Part shown: one piece after another, positions 17,375 through 26,604 of the stretch | Layout: the number at the start of each line of letters is the position of its first letter | Numbering within the stretch: position 1 is the first letter of the stretch | Notes under the pieces: generated by a model | The model's input: only the letters and a program-made list of their open reading frames with translations | Databases searched by the model: none | What the model was told of the DNA's origin: nothing | Assembly (NCBI RefSeq): GCF_006442975.2 | Contig: NZ_CP083954.1 | Coordinates: forward strand, 2,549,501-2,613,500 | Source: Mesorhizobium sp. B2-1-1 | Lineage (GTDB): Bacteria > Pseudomonadota > Alphaproteobacteria > Rhizobiales > Rhizobiaceae | Direction: 5' to 3' | Length of the DNA stretch: 64,000 nt | Made by a program: the position numbers and the translations under genes

Positions 17375-18232
17375 TCACTTGACGGCCCCGGCCATCAGGC
17401 CGCGGATGTAGAAGCGCTGCAAAGCCAGGAACAGGATCAGGCACGGCACCATCATCACGGTGACGCCCGCCTGCACCGCGCCCCAGTCGATGGCGCCGAA
17501 GCGGCCGGACTGGAGTGCGGTCATCATCACCGGCAGCGTGAACTTGGACTGGTCGGTCATCAGCACCAAAGCGGCGAGGAACTCGTTCCAGGCGCCGAGA
17601 AAGGCGAACAGCGCGATGGTGACGACGCCCGGCCAGACCAGCGGCAGCATCACCTTCAACAGCATGGTGGCGTTTCCGGCGCCGTCCATGCGCGCGGCCT
17701 CCTCGATCTCGCGCGGCACCGCGTCGAAGGCGTTGCGCATCATGAAGATCGAGAACGGCAGTTGCAGCGTCACATAGACGCCGACCAGCCCGGTCAGCGT
17801 GTTGTGCAGGCCAAGCTTGGTGAGCACCAGGAAGATCGGCGTCAGGATCGACTGGAACGGGATCATGATCGTCGACAGGATGAGGACGAAGAACAGGTCC
17901 TTGAGCGGAAATCGGAAACGCGAGAAACCGTAGCCGGCGAGCACGGAGACGACGACCGAGACCAGCACCGTCATGACAGAGACGTAGATGCTGTTCTGCG
18001 CCGAGACCCAGAGCCCGTCGCCGAACGTGTTGAGCGTGGCGTAGTTCTCCAGCGAGAAGCCTGTCGTCGGCCAGGGCGGCAGCGGCGGCTGGCGCGCCTC
18101 CTGCGCCGGCTTGAAGGCCGACAGCGCGGCCCACACGATCGGCGCCACGAACAGCACCGAGGCGACGATGCCGGTGGAGTGCCTGACGACGCTGGCGGCG
18201 AGCTTGCCTTGAGCGGACATTGCCTGCGCCAT
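17375..18232 (-). CDS. Sugar ABC transporter permease 2 (MalG-like)
   Basis: A 285-aa inner-membrane protein with six predicted helices and the cytoplasmic EAA loop EEAARMDGAGNATMLLKVML that docks the ATPase. Typical MalG-family segments are present (ENYATLNTF, LAGYGFSRFRFP, LFAFLGAWNEFLAALVL). Its ATG (18232) overlaps the permease 1 stop (TGATG), so the two are coupled. With permease 1 and the binding protein it forms an importer probably for arabinose-containing oligosaccharides, judging by the GH127 gene downstream. Confidence 0.92.
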   Translation of the reverse strand: MAQAMSAQGKLAASVVRHSTGIVASVLFVAPIVWAALSAFKPAQEARQPPLPPWPTTGFSLENYATLNTFGDGLWVSAQNSIYVSVMTVLVSVVVSVLAGYGFSRFRFPLKDLFFVLILSTIMIPFQSILTPIFLVLTKLGLHNTLTGLVGVYVTLQLPFSIFMMRNAFDAVPREIEEAARMDGAGNATMLLKVMLPLVWPGVVTIALFAFLGAWNEFLAALVLMTDQSKFTLPVMMTALQSGRFGAIDWGAVQAGVTVMMVPCLILFLALQRFYIRGLMAGAVK

Positions 18233-19158
18233 CAGTCGAGGCCCTCGGGCTTCCTCAGCAGCCAGAGCTGCACGAGGCTGAGCGCTACCAGGATCACCAG
18301 CAGCACCATGGAGAGCGCCGCGCCATAGCCGAGCTTGAACGACACGAAGGACTGGTTGAAAATCCAGTACACCGCCGTCAGCGTCTGGTTGCGCGGGCCG
18401 CCGCGCAGGATGATGTAGAACTGGTCGAAGGCGAGGACCGAGCCGGCCACCGACAGGATCAGCGCCAGCGCCAGCGTGCGGCGCATCAGCGGCAAGGTGA
18501 TGGCCCGGAACCTCGCGAACGGGCCGGCGCCGTCGATGACGGCGGCCTCCTGCAAATCCTGCGGGATCGATTGCAGGCCGGTCATCAGGATGATCATGGT
18601 GAAGCCGGCGACCTTCCACACCACCATGGCGATGATCGACCAGAAGGCCGGCTGGAAGGTGGCCAGAAGATTGAATTTCCTGTCGATCAGGCCGAGATTG
18701 TAGGCGGCCGGGCTGAACAGGCCGGAATCGACGTTGAGCAGCCATGACCAGAGCAGGCTCGCCGAGGCGAAACCGACCACCGCCGGCATGAAGAAGGCGG
18801 TGCGGTAGAGATTGGTCAGCGGGCGCGGCCGCTCGATGAAGATGGCCAGCGGGAAGGCGACGGCGAAGATCGCGATGGTGACGATCACAGTGTAGTAGCC
18901 GGTGAATTTCAGTGCGTTCCAGAACCTGGTGTCGCGCAGGATCGCGGCATAGTTGTCGAGGCCGATGAAGGAGTGCCCGCCCATCAGCGGCCAGTTGTGC
19001 AGCGACATCCACGCCGTCATGCCGAGCGGGATGACGAAGAACACCATGACCAGCGCCACGGCCGGCGCGACGTAGATGAGACCGATCCATTGCCGTCGCC
19101 CGGCGCCGACGAGTTTTCGGGCGCGGGGCGGGGCGGTGGTTGCTGTGATGGTGGTCAT
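18232..19158 (-). CDS. Sugar ABC transporter permease 1 (MalF/UgpA-like)
   Basis: A 308-aa protein with six predicted helices. The EAA loop reads LQEAAVIDGAGPFARFRAIT. Start at ATG 19158 (MTTITATTAPP) gives a short basic N-terminal tail before the first helix (LIYVAPAVALVMVFFVIPLG). It is separated from the binding-protein gene by 374 bases of palindromic repeat sequence. It forms a heterodimer with permease 2. No ATP-binding subunit gene is present in the unit. Confidence 0.92.
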   Translation of the reverse strand: MTTITATTAPPRARKLVGAGRRQWIGLIYVAPAVALVMVFFVIPLGMTAWMSLHNWPLMGGHSFIGLDNYAAILRDTRFWNALKFTGYYTVIVTIAIFAVAFPLAIFIERPRPLTNLYRTAFFMPAVVGFASASLLWSWLLNVDSGLFSPAAYNLGLIDRKFNLLATFQPAFWSIIAMVVWKVAGFTMIILMTGLQSIPQDLQEAAVIDGAGPFARFRAITLPLMRRTLALALILSVAGSVLAFDQFYIILRGGPRNQTLTAVYWIFNQSFVSFKLGYGAALSMVLLVILVALSLVQLWLLRKPEGLD

Positions 19159-19532
19159 GGCTGGCCCGCTTTTCCTTCTCCCCTTGTGGGGTGAGCGGCC
19201 GGTTCGCCGGAGGCGAATTCATCGTGCCAGTGGCACGATGAAAGGCCGGCGAACACCGGGACGCTGCGAAGCAGCGGGGACCCGGCAGAGTGGATCGGCC
19301 ACCACCCGGCCCTTCGCAGGCTCAGGGCGTTCGAAGCTCGAAAAGCCAAGCAGTTGGCTTTTCGTCCGCTGCGCGGACCGCTCCTCACCCCACAAGGGGA
19401 GAAGGGGAGGCGAAGTGCGCTAGGTCCCAAGCTGTCGATGCTAGTGAGTCTTCTCAACGCGATAGCCCTGTATCTGAACCAAACAATATCCGGCCACCCG
19501 CTCAGGGAGACAGGCGGGCGGCCGGCAGGCGC
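19159..19532. repeat. Inverted-repeat element between binding protein and permease genes
   Basis: A gene-free 374-base spacer inside the ABC operon. CCTTCTCCCCTTGTGGGGTGA near 19166 recurs in inverse orientation near 19380 (CCTCACCCCACAAGGGGAG). Inside is a perfect hairpin: TTCATCGTGCC (19218-19228), loop AGT, GGCACGATGAA (19232-19242), flanked by further complementary GCCGG/CCGGC arms. In the transcript this follows the binding-protein gene and could block 3' exonucleases or attenuate readthrough. Confidence 0.75.
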
Positions 19533-20780
19533 CTATTTCTGCGGCGCCTGGTCGATGATCGACTGCATAGTCTCCTGCGCATTGGCGATGGCGCCGTCGA
19601 CGTCGTCGCCGAAGAACACCTCGTTGACCATCTGCGTCCACGGGCCGTTGGCGGAGTTGATCAGGTCGTTGAAGACCACCGAATAGGGCGTCTTGCCCTT
19701 GGCCATGGCCTCGGCTGCGACCTGGTAGCGCGGGTCGAGGTCCTTCAGCGCGTCCTTGGCGATGTCGCCGCGCACCGGCAGGCTGCCATATTTGGCCAGG
19801 ATCGTCTGGCCCTCCAGCGAATAGGCGAAGTCGAGGAACTCCTTCACCACATCGATCTTCTTGGTGCCCTTGGTGACGACGAAATTGTCGCCGCCGGCAA
19901 AGGACGACCAGCCGCCATCCTTGCCCGGCAGGAAGGTGATGCCGTAGTCGATGTCGGGATACTGGGTGTTGAGCGCGCCGATGGCGAAGGCGCCCGAAGG
20001 CGAGATGCCGATGTTGCCGCCGGCGAAGGCGGCGAAGAAATTGGCGCCGGTGTCGGTCTGGGCGCCTTCCGGCACCAGGCCCTTCTTAACCATCGAGCGG
20101 TAGAGATCGATGGCGCCACGCAGCTGCGGGCTGTCCAGCGTCGCCTTGGAGCCGTCCTGTGAGAGAATATCGCCGCCCGAGGCCCAGACCAGCGGCGTGA
20201 AGGTGAAAATGTTGCAGCCGCCGCAATTGCCGGAGAAGTAGAAGCCCTTGATGTTGCCGCCGAGCGCATTGACTTTTTCGGCGTCGGCTTCGATCTCGGC
20301 CCAATTGGCCGGGCCCTTTTCGGGGTCGAGGCCGGCCTGCTTGAACAGCTTCTTGTTCCAGATCAGCACCGAGGCGTCGGCGGAGAAGGGCAGGCCGTAG
20401 ATGCGGTCCTTGTACGTGCCGGTCTTCACATGAGCCGGCGACAGGCTGGCGAAATAGGGGAGCGACTTGGCCCAGTCGGTGATGTCCTCCAACTGACCGG
20501 CGGCAGCAAAGGAGGGCGTGTAGATCAGGTCGAGCGACAGCGCGTCGGGCGCCGTGCCGCCGGCGGCGGCAGCACCGTATTTCGGAATGATCTCGGCGTT
20601 GGGGATGATGTCGAGCTTGACCTGGTTGGTGTGGCCCTTGTTGTAGGCATCGACGATGCGCGGCATGAAGTTCGAGCCGTCGGCGCGCACCCAGATGTTG
20701 GCGGTCTCGGCGGCGGCAAATTGCAGCCCGCAGCCGAATACGGCGGCCGTCAAGGCCAGCCTGGCAATCAAAGTCCTCAT
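19533..20780 (-). CDS. Sugar ABC transporter substrate-binding protein (family 1)
   Basis: A 415-aa periplasmic binding protein from ATG 20780, preceded by GGAGGAG. Signal peptide: basic MRTLIAR, hydrophobic core LALTAAVFGCGLQF, and cleavage after AAAE or nearby. The mature part has MalE-type segments: IWVRADGSNFMPRIVDAYNK, YGLPFSADASVLIWNKKLF and AFAGGNIGISPSGAFA, and ends FLDFAYSLEGQ..SLPVRGD. It is the first gene of the operon, and the LacI-type regulator lies just upstream in the same direction. Substrate is unproven; the GH127 gene suggests arabinofuranosides. Confidence 0.92.
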   Translation of the reverse strand: MRTLIARLALTAAVFGCGLQFAAAETANIWVRADGSNFMPRIVDAYNKGHTNQVKLDIIPNAEIIPKYGAAAAGGTAPDALSLDLIYTPSFAAAGQLEDITDWAKSLPYFASLSPAHVKTGTYKDRIYGLPFSADASVLIWNKKLFKQAGLDPEKGPANWAEIEADAEKVNALGGNIKGFYFSGNCGGCNIFTFTPLVWASGGDILSQDGSKATLDSPQLRGAIDLYRSMVKKGLVPEGAQTDTGANFFAAFAGGNIGISPSGAFAIGALNTQYPDIDYGITFLPGKDGGWSSFAGGDNFVVTKGTKKIDVVKEFLDFAYSLEGQTILAKYGSLPVRGDIAKDALKDLDPRYQVAAEAMAKGKTPYSVVFNDLINSANGPWTQMVNEVFFGDDVDGAIANAQETMQSIIDQAPQK

Positions 20781-20843
20781 ATTCTCCTCCTCCACGTTTT
20801 GGCCGCGATGCGCGGCTTGCCGCCGATTGCGGCGTTTGGTTCT

Positions 20844-21881
20844 TCAGCCGTCCGGCAGGCGGCCGCAGGACTGACGCACCACCAGCCGGCACGGCAGTTT
20901 CCGGATGCCTGGCGCGGCGGGCTTGCCGCCGACCAGGGAAAGCAAGGTCAGCCCCGCTTCGCGGCCGAGCGCAGCCAGGTTCATGTCGACCGAGGTCAGC
21001 GGCGGGCGCGTCGCTTCGGCCACGATCTCCCAATTGTCGAAACCGATGACGCCGACATCGCCGGGCACGTCGAGACCGCGCTCGCGCAAGGCATCGATGA
21101 CGCCGCGCGCGATCTGGTCGTTGCCGCAGAAGACGGCGTCCGGCCTTTCGCTTGCGCCGTCGAACAGCCTCGCCACGGCTTCGTGTCCCCAGGCCTCCGA
21201 CCACGAGCCGAGCAGCGGCTCGGTGCCCGACAGGCCGTTCTCGGTCAGAACATCGCGATAGGCCTGCGCCCTGGCGTGCACCACGGCAAAGCTCGCCGGT
21301 CCCGAGACATGGGCGATGCGCCTGCGGCCGAGCCGACAGAAATGCTCCACTGCCAGCCGCGCGCCGCCAGCGTCGTCGGAGACGAAGGCGACGGCGTCGG
21401 GATCGGGCTGGGTGAAGGCATAGATCACCGGAATGCGCAGATTGGACAGATCGACCGGCAGAAGACGGTCGATGCGCTTGCCGGTGGCGATGATGCCGTC
21501 GACGCGCTTGTCGAGCATGGCCTCGACATGGAGCTGGCCGAGACGCGGATCCTCCTCGACATTGCACAGGAACACCGAAACGCCGGCGTCGACCAGCGCG
21601 TCGGAAATGCCCGACATCAGCGGCAGCGAGAAGCGGCCATAGGTATCGTTGGTGAGCAGGCCAACGGTGAAGGAGCGTCGCCGCAGCAGGCTCTGGGCCA
21701 GGCTGTTGGGCCGGAAGCCGAGGCGCTGCGCGGTCTCGCGGATGCGCTCGCGGGTCTCGGCGGTCATGCGGCCCTGGTCGTTGAGCGCCTTCGAGGCGGT
21801 GGCGACGCTGACGCCAGCCTCGGCTGCCACGTCACGCAAGGTGACGGGCTTGGGAAAGGCTGGCTGATCGTCCAATGCCAT
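20844..21881 (-). CDS. LacI-family transcriptional regulator
   Basis: A 345-aa regulator. I chose ATG 21881 (MALDDQPAF) because the longer frame has no ribosome site and this puts the helix-turn-helix at the usual place: VTLRDVAAEAGVSVATASKA, then LNDQGRM and the hinge helix TRERIRETAQRLGFRPNSLAQSL. The periplasmic-binding-like domain follows (VGLLTNDTYGRFS; PLTSVDMNLAALGREA near the C terminus). It probably represses the adjacent sugar importer/GH127 operon in the absence of inducer. Two inverted operator-like sites lie just upstream of its start. Confidence 0.92.
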   Translation of the reverse strand: MALDDQPAFPKPVTLRDVAAEAGVSVATASKALNDQGRMTAETRERIRETAQRLGFRPNSLAQSLLRRRSFTVGLLTNDTYGRFSLPLMSGISDALVDAGVSVFLCNVEEDPRLGQLHVEAMLDKRVDGIIATGKRIDRLLPVDLSNLRIPVIYAFTQPDPDAVAFVSDDAGGARLAVEHFCRLGRRRIAHVSGPASFAVVHARAQAYRDVLTENGLSGTEPLLGSWSEAWGHEAVARLFDGASERPDAVFCGNDQIARGVIDALRERGLDVPGDVGVIGFDNWEIVAEATRPPLTSVDMNLAALGREAGLTLLSLVGGKPAAPGIRKLPCRLVVRQSCGRLPDG

Positions 21882-21900
21882 TGCGGCGAAAATCCCGATT

Positions 21901-21982
21901 GGGAAAAGGTTTTCTCTTACAGGCCGTAATGACCCGGCCAATGGCCGAGCCCGCTCGGAAATGTTTGGAAAAACCTTTTCTC
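21901..21982. promoter_or_regulatory. Pair of LacI-type operator-like sites
   Basis: GGGAAAAGGTTTTCTC at 21901-21916 and GGAAAAACCTTTTCTC at 21967-21982. The second is nearly the inverse of the first, and each is a near-palindrome of the GAAAA..TTTTC form recognised by LacI-family proteins. The pair is centred about 66 bases apart just upstream of the regulator start, which fits autoregulation by looping. Confidence 0.55.
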
Positions 21983-22233
21983 AACCCAAACTAGGCCAGA
22001 TCCAGAGGCTGTTCAAGAGGAAAAGTGGCTGGTCCTCCGGTGGTGCGAAGTGGCCGCCGGAGGGCGGGCTCACGGGCTCGGCGCCCGGCGAGTTCATCAG
22101 GCGAATTCCTGATCGGCAGCCGTCAGTGCTGCCCACGGCGCGAGCCGGCCAAAGCAGCAATCGGCGACATGTCTACAAACGACTCTTCGGTCTTAACGCT
22201 TGCGCAAATATTATCGGTTAGTTCGCTAGTCAT

Positions 22234-22309
22234 GGCCTCGTGGCGGAGCGGCTACGCTGGAGACGGCAAATCTCTGAAGCCTCGGTTCGATCCCGAGGCG
22301 AGGCCTCCA
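22234..22309 (+). tRNA. tRNA-Cys(GCA)-like gene with non-canonical features
   Basis: 76 bases fold as a cloverleaf. Acceptor GGCCTCG pairs perfectly with CGAGGCC (22299-22305), followed by U73 (the Cys discriminator) and encoded CCA. The D arm is GCG-GAGCGGCTA-CGC. The anticodon stem GGAGA/TCTCT has one G-T pair and the loop CGGCAAA gives anticodon GCA. The T arm CCTCGG-TTCGATC-CCGAGG has six pairs instead of five. The odd features are G at position 33, where U is nearly invariant, and the extra T-stem pair. It may be a functional variant, a specialised tRNA or a decaying copy. Confidence 0.6.
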
Positions 22310-22609
22310 AAAAATCATATGACGTAGAGCCTGCGTCGGACCATCAAGGGCGATGGGTCTTGCCAGCTTGCATTTGCGACCTGGGCCGGACAGGTCCTCG
22401 TCTTCGTTGTGACGCTGATGTGCCGGCAAGAAGACTGCTACCCAGCCGACTTGCGCGCTTTCAGCATCTGACGATCGGGGTCACGTGGCATGCGGCCGGC
22501 GTTAAAGCAGCCTATTTGCATTTGGCATGCAGGGCACTCGCCAAAAGAGTGCTATGGAAGGGCAAGAGCTTGCCCGCTCCGACTTTCCCCGACATTCGAG
22601 GCCATTTTC

Positions 22610-22816
22610 GTGCGTGAACCGTCGCTGTTGCCCGTCTTTGGAAAACTTGGCGCCAAGGGACCCCGTGCCGTTACGGTGGAACCGGTCCCGTCGGCAGGTA
22701 TCGCCCCGCGGCTGCGGGAGGCGCTGGCCGCCCATGGCGGCATGGTGTTGAAGCTGTCGGTCGTCGCCTGGACGATATCGGTCCTGGGCATGGTCTTCTT
22801 CATGTTGCAGGGCTGA
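22610..22816 (+). CDS. Small single-span membrane protein
   Basis: Read from the GTG at 22610 the product is 68 aa: a soluble N terminus (REPSLLPVFGKLGAKGPR) and a C-terminal helix (LKLSVVAWTISVLGMVFFML) ending at residue 68. The next small gene starts five bases after its stop, supporting a two-gene unit. An upstream ATG (22490) would add an unlikely Cys/Pro-rich leader. No family recognised. Confidence 0.5.
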   Translation: MREPSLLPVFGKLGAKGPRAVTVEPVPSAGIAPRLREALAAHGGMVLKLSVVAWTISVLGMVFFMLQG

Positions 22817-22821
22817 GGCAA

Positions 22822-23013
22822 ATGGCCAACCGCTACGCACTGCGCATGGACTTGCCCCAAAGCTGGGCCATCATCGACGTCTTCACCGGCCAGCCCGTCG
22901 TCGTCAGGCAAAGGGCGATGGTCGGCATGAGCCCGCGCGACGCCAACGCCATGGTCGATCAGATGAATGTCCGGGACGTCAAGCGCCGGGAGAAGGCGGA
23001 GCGTAAATCCTGA
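22822..23013 (+). CDS. Conserved-looking 63-aa protein
   Basis: A 63-aa protein (MANRYALRMDLPQSWAI..) that reads like a small soluble domain: two beta strands (WAIIDVFTGQPVVV) followed by a helix (SPRDANAMVDQMNVRDVKRR) and a basic end. GAGG lies six bases before the ATG. It sits directly behind the preceding small membrane protein. No family recognised. Confidence 0.6.
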   Translation: MANRYALRMDLPQSWAIIDVFTGQPVVVRQRAMVGMSPRDANAMVDQMNVRDVKRREKAERKS

Positions 23014-23036
23014 TCCAGCGCCGTCCGCCTGTCGTC

Positions 23037-23303
23037 TCAGCGGAAGTCGTCGGCCGTCAGCACATACATGCTCTTGCGCGTGCGGTCATAGGCCTTTGAC
23101 GCTACGTCGCGGATGACACTGCTCTCGGTGTCGAAGGTGGCGAGATAGCCGGCTTCATTGGCTGCCGTCGCCGGCTGCATCCTCGTCATGGCATCGGCGG
23201 CGACCGAGAAGGAAATCTGGAACATGCCGTCATAGCCGACGAACCGGATGCGCTTGCCGGCCTCGTCGTAGCTGCGGCTGCGGTTGGGGAAGGTCAGGCT
23301 CAT
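23037..23303 (-). CDS. DUF1488 domain protein
   Basis: An 88-aa protein beginning MSLTFPNRSRSYDEAGKRI and containing VGYDGMFQISFSVAADAM, the DUF1488 signature seen in many rhizobia. Its start overlaps the stop of the lysine-rich gene upstream (23300-23548) by four bases, so both are translated as a coupled pair. Small cytosolic protein, function unknown. Confidence 0.85.
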   Translation of the reverse strand: MSLTFPNRSRSYDEAGKRIRFVGYDGMFQISFSVAADAMTRMQPATAANEAGYLATFDTESSVIRDVASKAYDRTRKSMYVLTADDFR

Positions 23304-23548
23304 GATTTTGCCTCCGTCGTTTTCTTCACCGCGCGTTTCTTCTTCGGCGTCGGGTTCAGGGCCTCGGCCACGCGGTCGGCTTCTTCCTTGGCCAGCCGCA
23401 ATTGCCTCAGCCTTGCCGTCTTGATCTCCCTGGCCCTCGCTTCGGACATATATTCGGCGGTTGCCTTGTTGCGCTCCGCCGTCTTCTTCTGCTTGTCGAC
23501 AAAGCGCGCTTCAGCTTTTTCCATGATCGTCTGGTTGCCGTCGGCCAT
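23300..23548 (-). CDS. Small Lys/Ala-rich coiled protein
   Basis: From ATG 23548 (MADGNQTIMEKAEARF), with GGGAG nine bases upstream, the product is 82 aa: almost entirely charged helix (QKKTAERNKATAEYMSEARA, AKEEADRVAEAL) and a lysine-rich tail (PTPKKKRAVKKTTEAKS). The tail resembles nucleic-acid-binding tails. It is the first gene of the coupled pair with the DUF1488 gene and is divergent from groES across the CIRCE region. Confidence 0.7.
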   Translation of the reverse strand: MADGNQTIMEKAEARFVDKQKKTAERNKATAEYMSEARAREIKTARLRQLRLAKEEADRVAEALNPTPKKKRAVKKTTEAKS

Positions 23549-23714
23549 CGAGGAAATCTCCCTTGCGTCTGAAATCGTGAAAATGAACTTGTCCGATAAA
23601 TAGGCACTCTGCCGGGAAAATTCAAATTTTTGAAATATTTGGTCGTTTTCCGACCCGATGAAACCGGGCGCCGAAATAATACTATGATTATTCAATATCC
23701 GCTCGGAATAAATT

Positions 23715-23741
23715 TTGGCACTCCTATCTATCGAGTGCCAA
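23715..23741. promoter_or_regulatory. CIRCE operator of groESL
   Basis: Perfect inverted repeat TTGGCACTC-N9-GAGTGCCAA. CIRCE (TTAGCACTC-N9-GAGTGCTAA) is the binding site of the heat-shock repressor HrcA; the outer base pairs differ but the symmetry is intact. It lies 53 bases before the groES start, so HrcA control of this operon is expected. HrcA itself is not in the window. Confidence 0.92.
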
Positions 23742-23793
23742 AGAGCCTATAGAAGGGGGCGGCCGCCTATGCCGGCCCCAGAAAGAAGTTCTC

Positions 23794-24108
23794 ATGAAAT
23801 TTCGGCCACTCCACGACCGCGTCGTCATCCGGCGCGCCGAAGGCGATATCAAATCCAAGGGCGGCATCATCATTCCCGACAATGCCAAGGAAAAGCCGCA
23901 GGAAGGCGAAGTGATCGCGGTTGGTCCCGGCGCCCGCGACGAAAACGGCGCACTTGTTCCGCTCGACGTCAAGGCCGGCGACTTGATCCTGTTCGGCAAA
24001 TGGTCGGGCACGGAGGTCAAGATCGACGGCGAGGATCTTCTGATCATGAAGGAAGCCGACATCATGGGCGTTATCGAAAAGAGCGTCGAAGCCAAGAAGG
24101 CCGCCTGA
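23794..24108 (+). CDS. groES: Co-chaperonin GroES
   Basis: A 104-aa protein ([18 protein letters not shown]..) of normal length. It has the mobile loop [16 protein letters not shown] that contacts GroEL and the [13 protein letters not shown] and [17 protein letters not shown] core (here [14 protein letters not shown]). Heptameric cap of the GroEL folding chamber in the cytosol. It is followed by groEL 60 bases later and preceded by a CIRCE operator. Rhizobia often carry several groESL copies, and this is one HrcA-regulated copy. Confidence 0.97.
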   Translation: MKFRPLHDRVVIRRAEGDIKSKGGIIIPDNAKEKPQEGEVIAVGPGARDENGALVPLDVKAGDLILFGKWSGTEVKIDGEDLLIMKEADIMGVIEKSVEAKKAA

Positions 24109-24135
24109 CTGAAGCGCCGCGCCTCTGCGCGGTGA

Positions 24136-25797
<1,662 letters not shown>

Positions 25798-25894
25798 GAT
25801 TCGGCCGGCTCGCGAAGGTGGTTTCATAAAAGCCGTCTTTCAGACCTGATCCGTATCTCGCCGAACCGGCCTTTGCCGCAGGCGAGACGACTAT

Positions 25895-25917
25895 CGCCGG
25901 GGGATTCTCCCCCGGCG
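25895..25917. terminator. GC-rich hairpin after groEL
   Basis: Perfect ten-pair stem CGCCGGGGGA / TCCCCCGGCG with a TTC loop, about 100 bases after the groEL stop and 30 before the small gene at 25947. No T-run follows, so it is either a Rho-assisted/processing stop for groESL or a leader structure for the small gene. Confidence 0.45.
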
Positions 25918-25946
25918 CGCAGGCCTCTGGCCCAGGAGATCGATCC

Positions 25947-26105
25947 ATGATCGTGTTCGTGCAGAAGCCACAGACGGTCGTCACGACCGAAACGACAGAG
26001 GAAAGCCGCTTCGACCGCATCCGCAGGATTGCCGCCGACAAGCACAAGAAATCCGAGCCCGATCCGGCAATGCCACAAAAGGGCGAACCCAAGCGTCCGA
26101 TGTAA
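25947..26105 (+). CDS. 52-aa hydrophilic protein
   Basis: A short frame starting MIVFVQKPQTVVTTETTEE and ending QKGEPKRPM. It is highly charged (KPEP, RIRRIAADKHKK) with no hydrophobic segment. AGGAGA lies eight bases before the ATG. It is preceded by the strong hairpin at 25895 and is convergent with the NUDIX gene. Probably a lineage-specific small protein of unknown function. Confidence 0.55.
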   Translation: MIVFVQKPQTVVTTETTEESRFDRIRRIAADKHKKSEPDPAMPQKGEPKRPM

Positions 26106-26122
26106 TAGCGGCGCCGCCGCCG

Positions 26123-26527
26123 CTACATTCCGCTCAACCTCAGCACCACATCGCGCGTCAGCGGCGCAAGTTCGACGGAACTGGTCGAGCCGGGCTCCAG
26201 CCAGATGATCTCCTCGATCTCGGGGGCGGCTATCGGCTGGCTGTCGATGGAGAGCCCGAACAATTCCGCCTCGACCGTGCTGTCCGGCTCGTTGGCCGAG
26301 AACAGGCCGAGCCGGGAGGTGGTGGCGAGGTCGACCGCCAATCCGAGTTCCTCGCGCAATTCACGCACCAGAGCATCGAGCGGGGACTCGCGCGGCTCGA
26401 TCTTGCCGCCGGGCTGCATGAAGGCGCTGGTGCCGCGCTTGCGCACCAGAAGCAGCCGGCCCGACGCATCCGCGATGACGCCGGGAGCGACCCTTATCTT
26501 GCGGCTTTCGTGGCGGGTAGGATTCAC
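26123..26527 (-). CDS. NUDIX hydrolase
   Basis: A 134-aa protein from GTG 26527 with the complete Nudix box, GKIEPRESPLDALV followed by RELREELGL (G-x5-E-x7-REUxEExGU), so metal-binding glutamates are intact. Family members hydrolyse nucleoside diphosphates linked to other moieties; this is a single-domain MutT-size enzyme, substrate unknown. It is divergent from the fRMsr gene (26605), with about 77 bases between them. Confidence 0.92.
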   Translation of the reverse strand: MNPTRHESRKIRVAPGVIADASGRLLLVRKRGTSAFMQPGGKIEPRESPLDALVRELREELGLAVDLATTSRLGLFSANEPDSTVEAELFGLSIDSQPIAAPEIEEIIWLEPGSTSSVELAPLTRDVVLRLSGM

Positions 26528-26604
26528 GGTAGACTGTTCCGGTGGCCGTTCGGTGCAGGGCGCCTGCGGAAACGGAACCGCGATTCTCAGTTCGGAGACA
26601 AGCC

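Larger units (their letters stand above)
21882..22609. other. Gene-poor region with operators and a tRNA-like sequence
   Basis: About 730 bases with no convincing protein gene. It contains two LacI-operator-like sequences (21901-21982), a small hairpin ATCAGG/CCTGAT (22096-22113) and the tRNA-Cys-like sequence at 22234-22309. The part after the tRNA to 22609 shows nothing recognisable. Confidence 0.55.

Noticed and set aside
17375..19222. One continuous frame that spans the permease 2 gene and runs antigenically into permease 1.
   Set aside because: The N-terminal half is an out-of-frame reading of permease 1; only the part from 18232 has a permease sequence.
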